Below are positions 42,805 through 51,817 of a stretch of 64,000 bases of DNA, piece after piece. The translations under genes and the position numbers were made by a program. The DNA comes from Paenibacillus phytorum (GTDB lineage Bacteria > Bacillota > Bacilli > Paenibacillales > NBRC-103111): the NCBI RefSeq assembly GCF_013141715.1, contig NZ_WHOA01000085.1, positions 62,001-126,000 on the forward strand, read 5' to 3'. Position 1 is the first letter of the stretch, and the number at the start of each line of letters is the position of its first letter. The notes beneath the pieces are model-generated. The model was not told where the DNA came from. It did not search any database and saw only the letters and a list, made by a program, of their open reading frames with translations.

Positions 42805-44274
42805 TTATTTCTTGTTAGCTGCTTTCCAAGCATCAATCTGACTTTGCGCTTCAGCCATGATTTTATCCAAACCAGCTTTTTTGAATTTTTCGTTAGCTAG
42901 CGGAATGTATTTATCCGGATCTACAGTACCCGTCATCAATGTTGCCCAGAATTCTTCTTTAACGTTTTGAACCGCCGCGATTTCATTGATCACTTTGGAC
43001 GGGTCGAAGTTGAAGCCAAGCAGAGGTGCTGGTACACCTGTATCGTTAAACTTCTTGAACTCTTCCCATTTGTTCGCAGGATCTTTGACATCTTTATACG
43101 TCAGCAGAACGTTTCCGAGTGAGAAAGTCGGCATGTCGTAGTTTTTGGATTCTGGTAAATTTTCCATTTTGTCGTTATCGACTTTTTTGTAGTGGACGCC
43201 TTCAATACCGGAATCGACCATATTACGAAGTACAGGATCCGTATTCAGCAAGTTCAGGAATTCCATGGCTTTTTCCGGATATTTGGAATTAGCCGAGATC
43301 GCCTGCATGGAGCCCATAACGGACCAGTTATAAATCAAAGCAGGGCTTGCCGCCTTGGAAACAACCGGATAGCCATAACTAGCTGACCAAAGGTTGTCCG
43401 CAAACGGTTGATTCGTTGCTTTATCCGCGAACCATTTGCCAGTTACTTGTACATCGTTAAGCGAGGAAAGCGTCGATGCTTCCGTAGGAACATATCCCGC
43501 TTTGTAGTATTTGTTCATGGTTTTAAGGGCTTGCTTCATTTCTGGCGTATCAAAAATGTTCACCACTTTGAAATCCGGATTGTCTACTTTTACGGCCATC
43601 GGCATTTTCTCGATAATGTAATCATAAGGCACATATGGCATGTAATTTTTATCAACGGCTAATCCATAAATGTTCGGTTCTTTTTCTTTGATTGTTTTGA
43701 GCAATGGCTCCAAACTTTCAAGCGAGCTCACATTATCTAGACTAAGGTTGTATTTGTCGGCCAGGTTTTTGTTGAAACGCCATACGTCTTGAGCTGGCAG
43801 CTCTTTATTGGCAGGTACGCCGTAATTGTGCCCGTCCACTTTGGAGCCGTTAAGAAATGCAGGATCCAATGCTTTCACGATACCTTGTCCATTTTTTTGA
43901 AGAAGCTCGTCAATCGGCTGAAATGCGCCTTTACGCGCGTTTTGCACGTAATCAAAAGCCCATGAAGACGTAAACATAATGTCCATCGGTGTGCCGGATG
44001 CTGTCATGACTTGCATTTTTTGCGCGTAGTCGCCCCAGTCCGCCATGTTCATTTTCACAGTAACGCCGATTTTTTCCGCGGTGTATTTACTCACTTCAGC
44101 CATGACGCGGTCTACGTCTTTTTGCGGTGTTCCGATGGTGTACCAGATTAACTCTACCGGTTTATTTGTCGTTTCATTCCCTTTCGCACTGCCGGCATCT
44201 TTGCTGCCGCATGCACTAAGAGCCATGGAAACGGCTAGTGTCAATCCTAGTGTAGTGACCAAACGTTTTTTCAT
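42805..44274 (-). CDS. ABC sugar transporter substrate-binding lipoprotein (cluster 2)
   Basis: A 489-residue family 1 solute-binding protein; lipobox VSMALSAC. GGGAGGAT is 8 bp before the ATG. It is first gene of the transporter-glycosidase unit and presumably captures short manno-oligosaccharides or N-glycan pieces for cytosolic trimming by GH125, the GH-A enzyme and GH38. A cre-like site lies about 70 bp upstream, suggesting carbon catabolite control. Confidence 0.9.
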   Translation of the reverse strand: MKKRLVTTLGLTLAVSMALSACGSKDAGSAKGNETTNKPVELIWYTIGTPQKDVDRVMAEVSKYTAEKIGVTVKMNMADWGDYAQKMQVMTASGTPMDIMFTSSWAFDYVQNARKGAFQPIDELLQKNGQGIVKALDPAFLNGSKVDGHNYGVPANKELPAQDVWRFNKNLADKYNLSLDNVSSLESLEPLLKTIKEKEPNIYGLAVDKNYMPYVPYDYIIEKMPMAVKVDNPDFKVVNIFDTPEMKQALKTMNKYYKAGYVPTEASTLSSLNDVQVTGKWFADKATNQPFADNLWSASYGYPVVSKAASPALIYNWSVMGSMQAISANSKYPEKAMEFLNLLNTDPVLRNMVDSGIEGVHYKKVDNDKMENLPESKNYDMPTFSLGNVLLTYKDVKDPANKWEEFKKFNDTGVPAPLLGFNFDPSKVINEIAAVQNVKEEFWATLMTGTVDPDKYIPLANEKFKKAGLDKIMAEAQSQIDAWKAANKK

Positions 44275-44339
44275 GTTGTATCCTCCCTGTTAACTGCTCT
44301 TTTGTTTACGCCCCGTGGGGCTACCTTTACAGTAACTCA

Positions 44340-44353
44340 TGAAAGCATTTACA
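44340..44353. promoter_or_regulatory. cre-like (CcpA) site upstream of the mannoside operon
   Basis: TGAAAGCATTTACA matches the cre consensus TGWAARCGYTWNCW at 13 of 14 positions (A for G at position 8). Confidence 0.5.
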
Positions 44354-44420
44354 AATAGACGATAAACTAAATGAACCCTGTCTAAAGTTAAGAAAAAAGC
44401 AGCTATTTATCCTTTCCGAC

Positions 44421-44461
44421 AAAAAAAAGGACTGCTCCTCAGTTTTCCCTAGAGCAATCCT
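44421..44461 (-). terminator. terminator of the cluster 2 YesMN unit
   Basis: AGGATTGCTC / GAGCAGTCCT (minus strand, one G-T pair) with T8 after it. It overlaps the response-regulator stop region (44449). Confidence 0.85.
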
Positions 44462-45969
44462 CTGTAATCCGTTGGGGAGATTCCCACATACTTTTTAAAT
44501 TGTTTATAAAAGTAACCCAATTCTGAGTAGCCCACCTCATTGGCAATAACATGAACTTTTGAGTGCGTGGTCTTGAGCAGTTCTTTCGCTTTTTCGATTC
44601 GGTACCGATTAATATACTCCGTAAAAGTCTCGTTGATTTCCTTATGGAACAATTGTCCCAAGTAAACGGGGTGAATATGATAGTGCGCCCCCAGCATTTT
44701 GAGCGATAGCTCTTCCGCATAAGACTGTTGGATATATTTTAAAACCTGCTGCACAATCGGGCTTCGAACGTCTGAAATTAAGAAACCGATTGTCGTATGG
44801 GCAATCTCGAGGATGGCTGTTTCCAGCTCTTCCAGCGTAATCGCGTTCCTGATTTGGTGAAAAGCGTGATTATAGGCATCGAGTTCCTCGGTATGGCGAA
44901 TCGCTTTGATCTCCAGCTTGAAATGAATGATCATCTCAAAGGCGATATTCTGAAAATCGTGCGGCGTAATTCCCGGAAGCGCTTGAATCCGTTTGAAATC
45001 GTTTTGAATTTGCTCGCGCAAGTTCTCTTGATCTTTAGCAATAATTAGTTTCGCGTAAATCGGCCAATCAATGATGGAGAAATCGACCTTTCGATTGTCT
45101 TGATTCATCGCAAGCTCTGTATAATCAATCATGTTCAGTTCCGGATATACCCAGAAATACTCCTGCGCTTTCTTCGCGGCCGCATAGCTTTGTCCAGCCT
45201 GTTCAGGCAAAAGCTCTACACTGCCGATAGATATGCGGAGAGCACGATCCTGAAAATCAGCCTGCAGCTGCTGAAGCAAAGCGGTCAAATCCGTTCTGCC
45301 TCGGTCAGCATCATCCATAGCTGCAAGTAGGACGATATCGCCATCCATATCGAAGAATGAGGTGATCCAATCATAGGATTGCACCCGATCGGAGATAACC
45401 TCGAAAACCTCGGCAGCATCAGATGTCGCTCGGAGTACAGTAGCTATCATATAGGCACGATCGAGATTCATCCCCAGAAGGTCTGCGCGTTCGTAAAATT
45501 CCAAAGGCGCAATCTGATGGGTTAACCAACGATGAAGCGTGTTATCTTTCAATACTTGTTTGCTGTAGGCCTGAACCTGCCGAGTTTCTTCGAACGTATT
45601 CATCTTCTCGACCGTATTGTGAAGCGTTGCCTTCAGCTCTTGGATGTTGATGGGCTTCAGCAGGTAATTTTCGATACCGAGCTGCATGCCTTCTTTTAAA
45701 TAGGTAAACTCATCGAAACCGCTGAGCACGATGACTTTCAAATCGGGATGAACCGTTCGGGCATGGCGAATCAGATCCAAACCAGTCATCACCGGCATGG
45801 AAATATCCGTCAACAAAATATCCACCGATGTTTCCTGCAGAGCATCCAAAGCCTTCTGCCCATTGCTGGCATGTCCGACAATTTCCAGCCCTGCTTCGGC
45901 CCAATCAATAATGTCATACAACCCTTCGATAATGAAAGGCTCGTCATCCACAAGAAAAACCCTAAACAT
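44449..45969 (-). CDS. YesN-type response regulator (receiver + AraC HTH), cluster 2
   Basis: A ~506-residue regulator. Receiver motifs: FLVDDEPFIIEGL, Asp site VDILLTDISMPVMTG, and Lys in LLKPINIQEL. The C-terminal AraC domain has LSLKMLGAHYHIHPVYLGQLFHKEI and VIANEVGYSELGYFYKQFKKYVG. ATG 45969 (or the adjacent ATG 45972) follows GAGGG. It overlaps the end of the kinase gene. It probably activates the downstream binding-protein/permease/glycosidase unit. Confidence 0.92.
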   Translation of the reverse strand: MFRVFLVDDEPFIIEGLYDIIDWAEAGLEIVGHASNGQKALDALQETSVDILLTDISMPVMTGLDLIRHARTVHPDLKVIVLSGFDEFTYLKEGMQLGIENYLLKPINIQELKATLHNTVEKMNTFEETRQVQAYSKQVLKDNTLHRWLTHQIAPLEFYERADLLGMNLDRAYMIATVLRATSDAAEVFEVISDRVQSYDWITSFFDMDGDIVLLAAMDDADRGRTDLTALLQQLQADFQDRALRISIGSVELLPEQAGQSYAAAKKAQEYFWVYPELNMIDYTELAMNQDNRKVDFSIIDWPIYAKLIIAKDQENLREQIQNDFKRIQALPGITPHDFQNIAFEMIIHFKLEIKAIRHTEELDAYNHAFHQIRNAITLEELETAILEIAHTTIGFLISDVRSPIVQQVLKYIQQSYAEELSLKMLGAHYHIHPVYLGQLFHKEINETFTEYINRYRIEKAKELLKTTHSKVHVIANEVGYSELGYFYKQFKKYVGISPTDYRGLL

Positions 45970-47785
45970 CATAACCCTCTTTTCCGTCGTCCATAGGCAG
46001 CCATATATCAACTACCGTTCCTTTACCAGGTTCACTACTTAATTTTAAGCCACATCTGCTGCCGTAGAGCAGCTTTAAGCGTTGATTGATGCTCCGCAGA
46101 CCGAAGGATTCCCCTTCGGTTTCCTCAGCTTGTAAGAAGGATTCTAGCTCGCTCAAACGCTCAGGCGTAATACCGTTTCCGTTGTCTTCCACTTGCACAT
46201 GAAGGAACTCTTCCGTTTGTTTCACACGAATATGAAGCTCATTATCGGTGCATTCGCTTCGCAAGCCATGTACGATGTAATTCTCAATTACGGGCTGCAG
46301 CGACATTTTCATTATGCGTGTAGATGCTAGCTTCCGATCCCATTCGATCGAATACGTGAATTTGTCCTTATAGCGAATCTGGAACAGCTCGAGGTATAAG
46401 CGGCAGGCTTCAAGCTCATCCTTCAGTGTGTAAATCTTTTTCTGCTGTACCAGGCTTCGGAATAACGCCGACAAGCTGTAAATCATTTCACCAACGTCAT
46501 GAGCCCCATGAGAGATTGCCCGCATTCGAATGACTTCAAGTGTATTGTATAAAAAGTGTGGATTAACGCGAGCTTGCAGAGCCGTTAACTCTGTATGCTT
46601 CTGCTTAATTTCTGCCTTATACACCCTATCGATATATTGATTCAGCTCTTCGATCATCTCATTGAAGCTGCGAGAAATTTGTCCTAACTCGTCCTCTCGC
46701 TCATCCGGAATCCGTGCATTCAGATCGCCTTGTTTGACCTTCCGTGTAAAGCGAATGATCTGATTGGTGCGTTTAGAGACATTCATTACAACCAGAGAAG
46801 GAATCAGAATGGCGAAAAAAATACATATCGAGCTAATCATAAAGATTGTACTCCCGATTCGCCTTGAGGATGCTTCAAGTTCATTCTTCGGAATGATACC
46901 GACGACAATAAAGTCTCCTTTACTCTGCGTCAGCTTCGTCACATAGCCACTTTGATTCGAACCACTATTCTCGTATAACGAACTAACCTGATCCATGAAA
47001 GGATAGGGCTTGCCATAATACTGATCCGAAGAATCAAACAGGACGCCCCCATCCGGTGAGAGAACGAGAATCGTCCCCTTTAACTCTTCCTTATCATTCA
47101 AGAGAATCTTCCAAATGCCGTCTGAGCTGAAGTACACGACTTGCTGCCCTATATTTTTCAAGGTTTGCTTGTCGTTGATGGGTGTCCTAATCGAGTACAG
47201 ATGGTTATCCCATTGACCTGCGGCTTCACGTACCCATATATTCGGCAAGGTAACACTCTTGCTATCAAGCGCCATGACTTCAGGAATGTAAGAGTGGGCT
47301 GCATTCGTGGGAACGATCTTCAATTGCCGGTTACGATCCAGCACGTATAAGGTCATCTGATCCACGCTGTACAGCATCAGACTGCGAATATCTTCGTCAT
47401 CTTCCACCCGATTTTTAAAATATTGCAAACCGGCATTCCACGTGCTGTTGCCGCCTAAATTATATTGCTCCAGACCATGCTGCACATATTCTTGGAAAGG
47501 GTGCTGCAGCATGAAAGAGATGCCCGCGGCAAGCGAACTATCCCGATATAAGCCGAACACGATAGACTGCGCTGAATCGTATTTCCCCCCCAAATAATTG
47601 TTCACATTCGTCATTGCCTTCTTCTGTATATCCAGCTCACGATTAATTGCCGCTTGCGACATCGAATGATACATGAAATACGAAAACGATATAATCGTAA
47701 TGACGGTTATCAATGAGAACAGGAGAAGCAGCTTCATAAACAAATTATTTTTCAAATAATTTCGGTACATCTTGCGGAACCCCAT
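45962..47785 (-). CDS. YesM-type sensor histidine kinase, cluster 2
   Basis: A 607-residue two-TM sensor: TM1 MKLLLLFSLITVITIISFSY (~17-36), extracellular sensor region, TM2 near 310, HAMP, H-box QARVNPHFLYNTLEVIRM, and HATPase box VEDNGNGITPE. It overlaps its cognate YesN gene by 8-11 bp. Ligand probably an extracellular oligomannoside or its binding protein; inference from context. Confidence 0.92.
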   Translation of the reverse strand: MGFRKMYRNYLKNNLFMKLLLLFSLITVITIISFSYFMYHSMSQAAINRELDIQKKAMTNVNNYLGGKYDSAQSIVFGLYRDSSLAAGISFMLQHPFQEYVQHGLEQYNLGGNSTWNAGLQYFKNRVEDDEDIRSLMLYSVDQMTLYVLDRNRQLKIVPTNAAHSYIPEVMALDSKSVTLPNIWVREAAGQWDNHLYSIRTPINDKQTLKNIGQQVVYFSSDGIWKILLNDKEELKGTILVLSPDGGVLFDSSDQYYGKPYPFMDQVSSLYENSGSNQSGYVTKLTQSKGDFIVVGIIPKNELEASSRRIGSTIFMISSICIFFAILIPSLVVMNVSKRTNQIIRFTRKVKQGDLNARIPDEREDELGQISRSFNEMIEELNQYIDRVYKAEIKQKHTELTALQARVNPHFLYNTLEVIRMRAISHGAHDVGEMIYSLSALFRSLVQQKKIYTLKDELEACRLYLELFQIRYKDKFTYSIEWDRKLASTRIMKMSLQPVIENYIVHGLRSECTDNELHIRVKQTEEFLHVQVEDNGNGITPERLSELESFLQAEETEGESFGLRSINQRLKLLYGSRCGLKLSSEPGKGTVVDIWLPMDDGKEGYDV

Positions 47786-47890
47786 CCTGCCATCAACTCC
47801 TGCTATTAATCGGGTACATTATAGCATATCAGAGATCGCACATGAATTCGCATCCGTTTATGCGTTAACATTCCCAAACAAAGAACAAAT

Positions 47891-47945
47891 AAGCGCGAAA
47901 ACTGCGCTTACTGCGAGAGCTCTACGCGCCGAAGCTCGCCCACTG
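47891..47945 (-). repeat. GC-rich dispersed repeat, copy 2
   Basis: Read on the minus strand, GGCGCGTAGAGCT.. GTAAGCGCAGTTTTCGCGCTTA is clearly similar to 20567-20610. The rest of 47786-48047 holds only the murQ terminator and no gene. Confidence 0.4.
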
Positions 47946-47995
47946 AGTCTGAGAAGCCGGAAATCGACTTCTCGTCCAAAACATATGAATTATGT

Positions 47996-48035
47996 TAAAA
48001 AATGCCTAAACTGATTACTATCAGCCTAGGCATTT
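47996..48035 (-). terminator. terminator of the MurNAc operon
   Basis: AAATGCCTA / TAGGCATTT with an inner CTGAT/ATCAG stem, then TTTTAAC on the minus strand; 13 bp past the murQ stop. Confidence 0.8.
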
Positions 48036-48047
48036 AACTAATAAGAT

Positions 48048-48959
48048 TTATTTCGTTTGTTCGAGCTGCTTTACAGCATTACCAAAATGATCATTTACTT
48101 GAACAAGCGCATCCAAAGCTTTCTCACGGCTTACGTTGAACATAATCATCAGAATCGCGACTCTTGCATCTCCCTTAGCTTCCATTCCGACGCGGCGGGC
48201 TGTTTCTTCATTAGCACCAGTCGCCTCCTGAATAATCCGCACGGTACGATCTCTAAGCTTCTTATTCGTCGCCTGAACATTTACCATCAGATTACCATAA
48301 ACTTTACCCATCTGAATCATCACGGTCGTGGAGATCATGTTAAGAACCATTTTTTGCGCCGTTCCCGCCTTTAACCTTGTCGACCCTGTTATAATCTCAG
48401 GTCCGACGGGCACCTCGATCGGATATTTCACAACTGCACTGAGCTGCGTATCTCGGTTACAGCTAATGCCGATCGTCAATAAACCTAGTCGGTTAGCCTC
48501 TCGTATGGCGCCGATCACATAGGGAGCGGTTCCGCTTGCTGTAATACCGACGACTACATCACCTGCTCGTGCAACATCTGCTATCGCACGTACTCCAGCT
48601 TCTTCGTCATCTTCAGCATTCTCTACAGCTGAACGAATGGCTATTTCTCCTCCAGCAATAATGCCGTTCACAAGCTCTGCCTCAACACCGAACGTAGGCG
48701 GGCATTCGGATGCATCTAGAACGCCGAGACGGCCACTGGTTCCAGCTCCAATGTAGAAAAGTCGGCCGCCGCCAGTCATCGCTTCGACCACCGCTTCAGC
48801 TGCATCCGAGATTTGCGGCAAAGCTCCATTTACGGAGATAGCTACCGTTTGGTCTTCCTCATTCATTAGAGTCACGATCTCCTGAACAGTAAGTCGGTCT
48901 AGGTGACTTGACTTTGCATTTCTCTGCTCGGTAACCGTTTGATTAACTTGTTGTACCAT
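48048..48959 (-). CDS. murQ: N-acetylmuramic acid 6-phosphate etherase
   Basis: A 303-residue SIS-domain lyase cleaving the D-lactyl ether of MurNAc-6-phosphate to give GlcNAc-6-phosphate and D-lactate. Signature GRLFYIGAGTSGRLGVLDASECPPTFG (around residues 60-85) and GSTRLKAGTAQKMVLNMIST are typical. It is the last gene of the MurNAc unit, downstream of the kinase that would make its substrate. A 13-bp direct repeat duplicates the ribosome-binding region before its ATG. Confidence 0.95.
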   Translation of the reverse strand: MVQQVNQTVTEQRNAKSSHLDRLTVQEIVTLMNEEDQTVAISVNGALPQISDAAEAVVEAMTGGGRLFYIGAGTSGRLGVLDASECPPTFGVEAELVNGIIAGGEIAIRSAVENAEDDEEAGVRAIADVARAGDVVVGITASGTAPYVIGAIREANRLGLLTIGISCNRDTQLSAVVKYPIEVPVGPEIITGSTRLKAGTAQKMVLNMISTTVMIQMGKVYGNLMVNVQATNKKLRDRTVRIIQEATGANEETARRVGMEAKGDARVAILMIMFNVSREKALDALVQVNDHFGNAVKQLEQTK

Positions 48960-48999
48960 GTTACCTTGCCTCCTTTTTATGGATGCGTTACCTTGCCTC
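48960..48999. repeat. 13-bp direct repeat spanning the murQ ribosome site
   Basis: GTTACCTTGCCTC occurs at 48960-48972 and 48987-48999 (27-bp period). On the minus strand each copy supplies a purine-rich GAGGCAAGG; the one next to murQ extends to AAGGAGGCAAGG. Confidence 0.6.
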
Positions 49000-50018
49000 T
49001 ATTTACGAAAGACAAATGCTGCTATCCGTTGTTTCATTACTTCCGTTAATTCGAAGCCCCGTTCCTGCAAGGCAAGAAGATAGGCTCCAATGACTGGTGG
49101 GCGTTCGAGCAGTCGGACATCGAACATGCCGGACCGTATCAAAGGTGTTTGCATAAAGCGATTTTCGAACATTTGATCTGAAAATAAGCCACCAGTTATC
49201 ACAAGAGGGATTGTATTTTCCGCCAAATGATGGCTATCGCTTTCCTCAATGGGCTGCTGTTTCTCCATGGAGGTTATCACAGTCTTCACGAGCTCTTCTA
49301 GCTCCTGAATCGCTTCTTCCACGAGCTTAACAGCAATTGGATCCCCATCTGCTGCAGCCCGCATAACGAGCTTGGAGCCATCCGCAATCGCGGTACGTAC
49401 ATTGTCCTGGCCATAAATGGTGTTGATCAATTGCCCAGGATGCTGTAAGGACCAACGTTCAAGAACTAACCTAGTCAAAGCTGTAGGCTCCCCTCGGCCG
49501 TCATACGCTCGCATAACTGCCACCAGCGCTTTCCGCCCAAGATCAAACCCGCTTCCTTCATCTCCGAGTAAATAACCCCAGCCTCCGACTCTTACAAACC
49601 CGCCCGTCGCTGGATCGAATCCATATGCGATCGAGCCTGTGCCTGAAATGAGCGCAATGCCCTTCTGCCCCCAAGTACCAGCGGCCAAAGCGGTCACTGC
49701 ATCATTGTGCACGGTGATCGGAACACCTTCCGGCAATTCGGTTTGCAGCCAGTCACTGATCCGTTTCCGGTCTTCGGGACGATCACTCCCCGCAAGCCCA
49801 AGGAAGATCCCACCTAACTGGGACATTTCCGTACCCGATTGGTATAATACGTCACGGATGAGTGTGAGTAGAACTCGCTGAACATCCTCCCATGGACGGG
49901 ACTTCACGCTGCTAGATTCTCCGCGGCTTTCAGCCAATATGTTGCCTTCCGCATCGCCGAGAATACATACGGTTTTGGTCCCTCCGCCATCAATCCCAAT
50001 ATATCTAGTTTCAGCCAT
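48999..50018 (-). CDS. MurNAc/GlcNAc kinase, BadF/BcrA ATPase family
   Basis: A 339-residue ASKHA-fold sugar kinase. Phosphate-1 loop YIGIDGGGTKTVCILGD (5-21), catalytic Asp in VHNDAVTALAAGT (~100-112), phosphate-2 loop ALISGTGSIAYG and GWGYLLGDEGSGFDLG (~140-155), and adenosine loop VITGGLF. Relatives include MurK and eukaryotic-type GlcNAc kinase. Because the importer here is ABC-type rather than PTS, the sugar would arrive unphosphorylated and needs this kinase before MurQ. It starts 1 bp after the permease stop (TAATATG). Confidence 0.9.
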   Translation of the reverse strand: MAETRYIGIDGGGTKTVCILGDAEGNILAESRGESSSVKSRPWEDVQRVLLTLIRDVLYQSGTEMSQLGGIFLGLAGSDRPEDRKRISDWLQTELPEGVPITVHNDAVTALAAGTWGQKGIALISGTGSIAYGFDPATGGFVRVGGWGYLLGDEGSGFDLGRKALVAVMRAYDGRGEPTALTRLVLERWSLQHPGQLINTIYGQDNVRTAIADGSKLVMRAAADGDPIAVKLVEEAIQELEELVKTVITSMEKQQPIEESDSHHLAENTIPLVITGGLFSDQMFENRFMQTPLIRSGMFDVRLLERPPVIGAYLLALQERGFELTEVMKQRIAAFVFRK

Positions 50019-50019
50019 A

Positions 50020-50844
50020 TTATTTCACCGCTCCTGCCGTCATGCCTTCCATAAACTGTTTCGACGCTAGGAAAAACATGACAATCATAGGTACTGAAGC
50101 CAACGTGAGCCCGGCAAATAGCATGCTTAAATCCGTAGAGTATTGTCCGAAAAGCGACAGCATGCCAACTGGTATCGTCTTTTTCATATCGTCTTGGATA
50201 AAAATCAGCGGGAAAAAGAAATCGTTCCACGCCATAATAAAATTCATAATCATGACCGTTCCCAATGCAGGGCGTATAAGCGGCAGCAAAACATGCCACA
50301 TGACACCGAAATCCGAAGAACCATCGATGCGTGCTGCTTCCTCTAACTCCTTGGGCAGCGTTCTAAAAAATCCAGTTAAGATCAAGACAGCAAGCGGCAT
50401 TCCGATCGCCGTATACACGCTAACAAGCGACCAAACGCTATTCAAAAGGGCTAGCTTCTTCATTAATAAGAACAGCGGTACGATCCCTAGCTTAATTGGA
50501 ATCATCATACCTAAGAGGAAAAAGAAGAACAGCACACCATTCCAACGGAATGGATATCTTGCGATATAAAATGATGCCAAAACGCCAAACAGCAGAATAA
50601 AAGCTACGGAAACAACACTAACCACGACACTGTTCCAAAAATAAGTTCCGAACGGAATTTGATGGATTAGCTTACTATATGCCGTAAACGATATAGAAGT
50701 CGGAAGCGACATCGGGTTTTTCAGAATCTGGATGTTCGTCTTGAAAGATGAGGTCAGCATCAGAAAGATCGGATACAAACTGACCAGTGCACCCAAGTAC
50801 GCAGCAGCGTATTGGAGCCCCCGAACGGATTTGTTGGTTTTCAT
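50020..50844 (-). CDS. ABC sugar permease (MurNAc locus), MalG/LplC-like
   Basis: A 274-residue CUT1 permease; EAA loop EEAARIDGSSDFGVMWHVLLPLIRP and C-terminal FMEGMTAGAVK. About six transmembrane segments. Partner of the permease encoded 15 bp upstream. Confidence 0.92.
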   Translation of the reverse strand: MKTNKSVRGLQYAAAYLGALVSLYPIFLMLTSSFKTNIQILKNPMSLPTSISFTAYSKLIHQIPFGTYFWNSVVVSVVSVAFILLFGVLASFYIARYPFRWNGVLFFFFLLGMMIPIKLGIVPLFLLMKKLALLNSVWSLVSVYTAIGMPLAVLILTGFFRTLPKELEEAARIDGSSDFGVMWHVLLPLIRPALGTVMIMNFIMAWNDFFFPLIFIQDDMKKTIPVGMLSLFGQYSTDLSMLFAGLTLASVPMIVMFFLASKQFMEGMTAGAVK

Positions 50845-50859
50845 GGTGTGCCTCCTTTC

Positions 50860-51789
50860 TTAATGCTGAGACGATTGGTTCCTAGTAAAGTACAGGAACA
50901 AAGCCGAAATCGTTGCGATAATGAAAAATAGTACCACTGCCAGTGCTGAGCCCAGGCCTAATGCGACCGAATCGCCGCCAGATGAGCCGCCAAACGCAAT
51001 CCGATAAAAGAACACAGCAAGCGTGTCGGTGGAGTTGTAAGGTTCCCCTTGCGAACCTTCCATGGCATAGATGAGTTCGAACGCTTCGAAAGCATGAATA
51101 AAGGTAAACACCGTAATGATGATTAATGATTGACTCATCATCGGCAGGATGATGGAACGGATCAAGCGTAAACCTTTTACTCCGTCTAGCCGCGCCGCTT
51201 CAATGACTTCTGTCGAAATTGCGTGCAGACCAGCGAGAAAAATCAACATGGAGAAACCTATGCCAAACCAACTGTTGACCAGTGTAATTGATGTTAACGC
51301 ATAAGCCGGGTCCCCGAGCCAAGGCTTAGCCCACGAAACAAGACCGATCTTTTTGAGCAGCACATTGACAATACCGTTGTTCGGGTTCAACATGAGTTTC
51401 CACAAAAAGCCTACGACGATGACAGAAAGCAGCCTCGGTAAGAAGTAAGCCATTTTCAGAAAGTTCGAACCCTTAAGTTTGCTGTAAACAAGATAGGCAA
51501 GCACGAACGCAATCACGTTCTGAACAGCCATTTCAACAGCAAAATAATAAAGATTATGACCAAACGCATTCCAAAATAAATGGTTGAACGGTTCTTTCGT
51601 AAACAGGCTCACAAAGTTGCCTAGCCCCACAAACTCCCCGCGGGTGAGACCCTTCCAGTCATAAAAACTGTAACCGAAAGCCGAAAGGATCGGATAGATC
51701 ACGAAGAGAATGTAAACTGCGAGGGCAGGAACCGGGAACAGATGAACTGCTCCCTTTTTCCACCAAGGCGATTTTGCAAAGTTATTCAT
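50860..51789 (-). CDS. ABC sugar permease (MurNAc locus), MalF/LplB-like
   Basis: A 309-residue CUT1 permease; EAA loop IEAARLDGVKGLRLIRSIILPMMSQ. TM1 is VHLFPVPALAVYILFVIYPILSAFGYSF. Located between the binding protein and the second permease. Confidence 0.92.
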   Translation of the reverse strand: MNNFAKSPWWKKGAVHLFPVPALAVYILFVIYPILSAFGYSFYDWKGLTRGEFVGLGNFVSLFTKEPFNHLFWNAFGHNLYYFAVEMAVQNVIAFVLAYLVYSKLKGSNFLKMAYFLPRLLSVIVVGFLWKLMLNPNNGIVNVLLKKIGLVSWAKPWLGDPAYALTSITLVNSWFGIGFSMLIFLAGLHAISTEVIEAARLDGVKGLRLIRSIILPMMSQSLIIITVFTFIHAFEAFELIYAMEGSQGEPYNSTDTLAVFFYRIAFGGSSGGDSVALGLGSALAVVLFFIIATISALFLYFTRNQSSQH

Positions 51790-51817
51790 GTGCCCCCACC
51801 CCTCTTCTTAAACGAAT

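Noticed and set aside
47772-48014. Plus-strand 80-codon frame between the kinase and murQ
   Set aside because: It covers a promoter region, a GC-rich repeat and part of the murQ terminator; no ribosome site.
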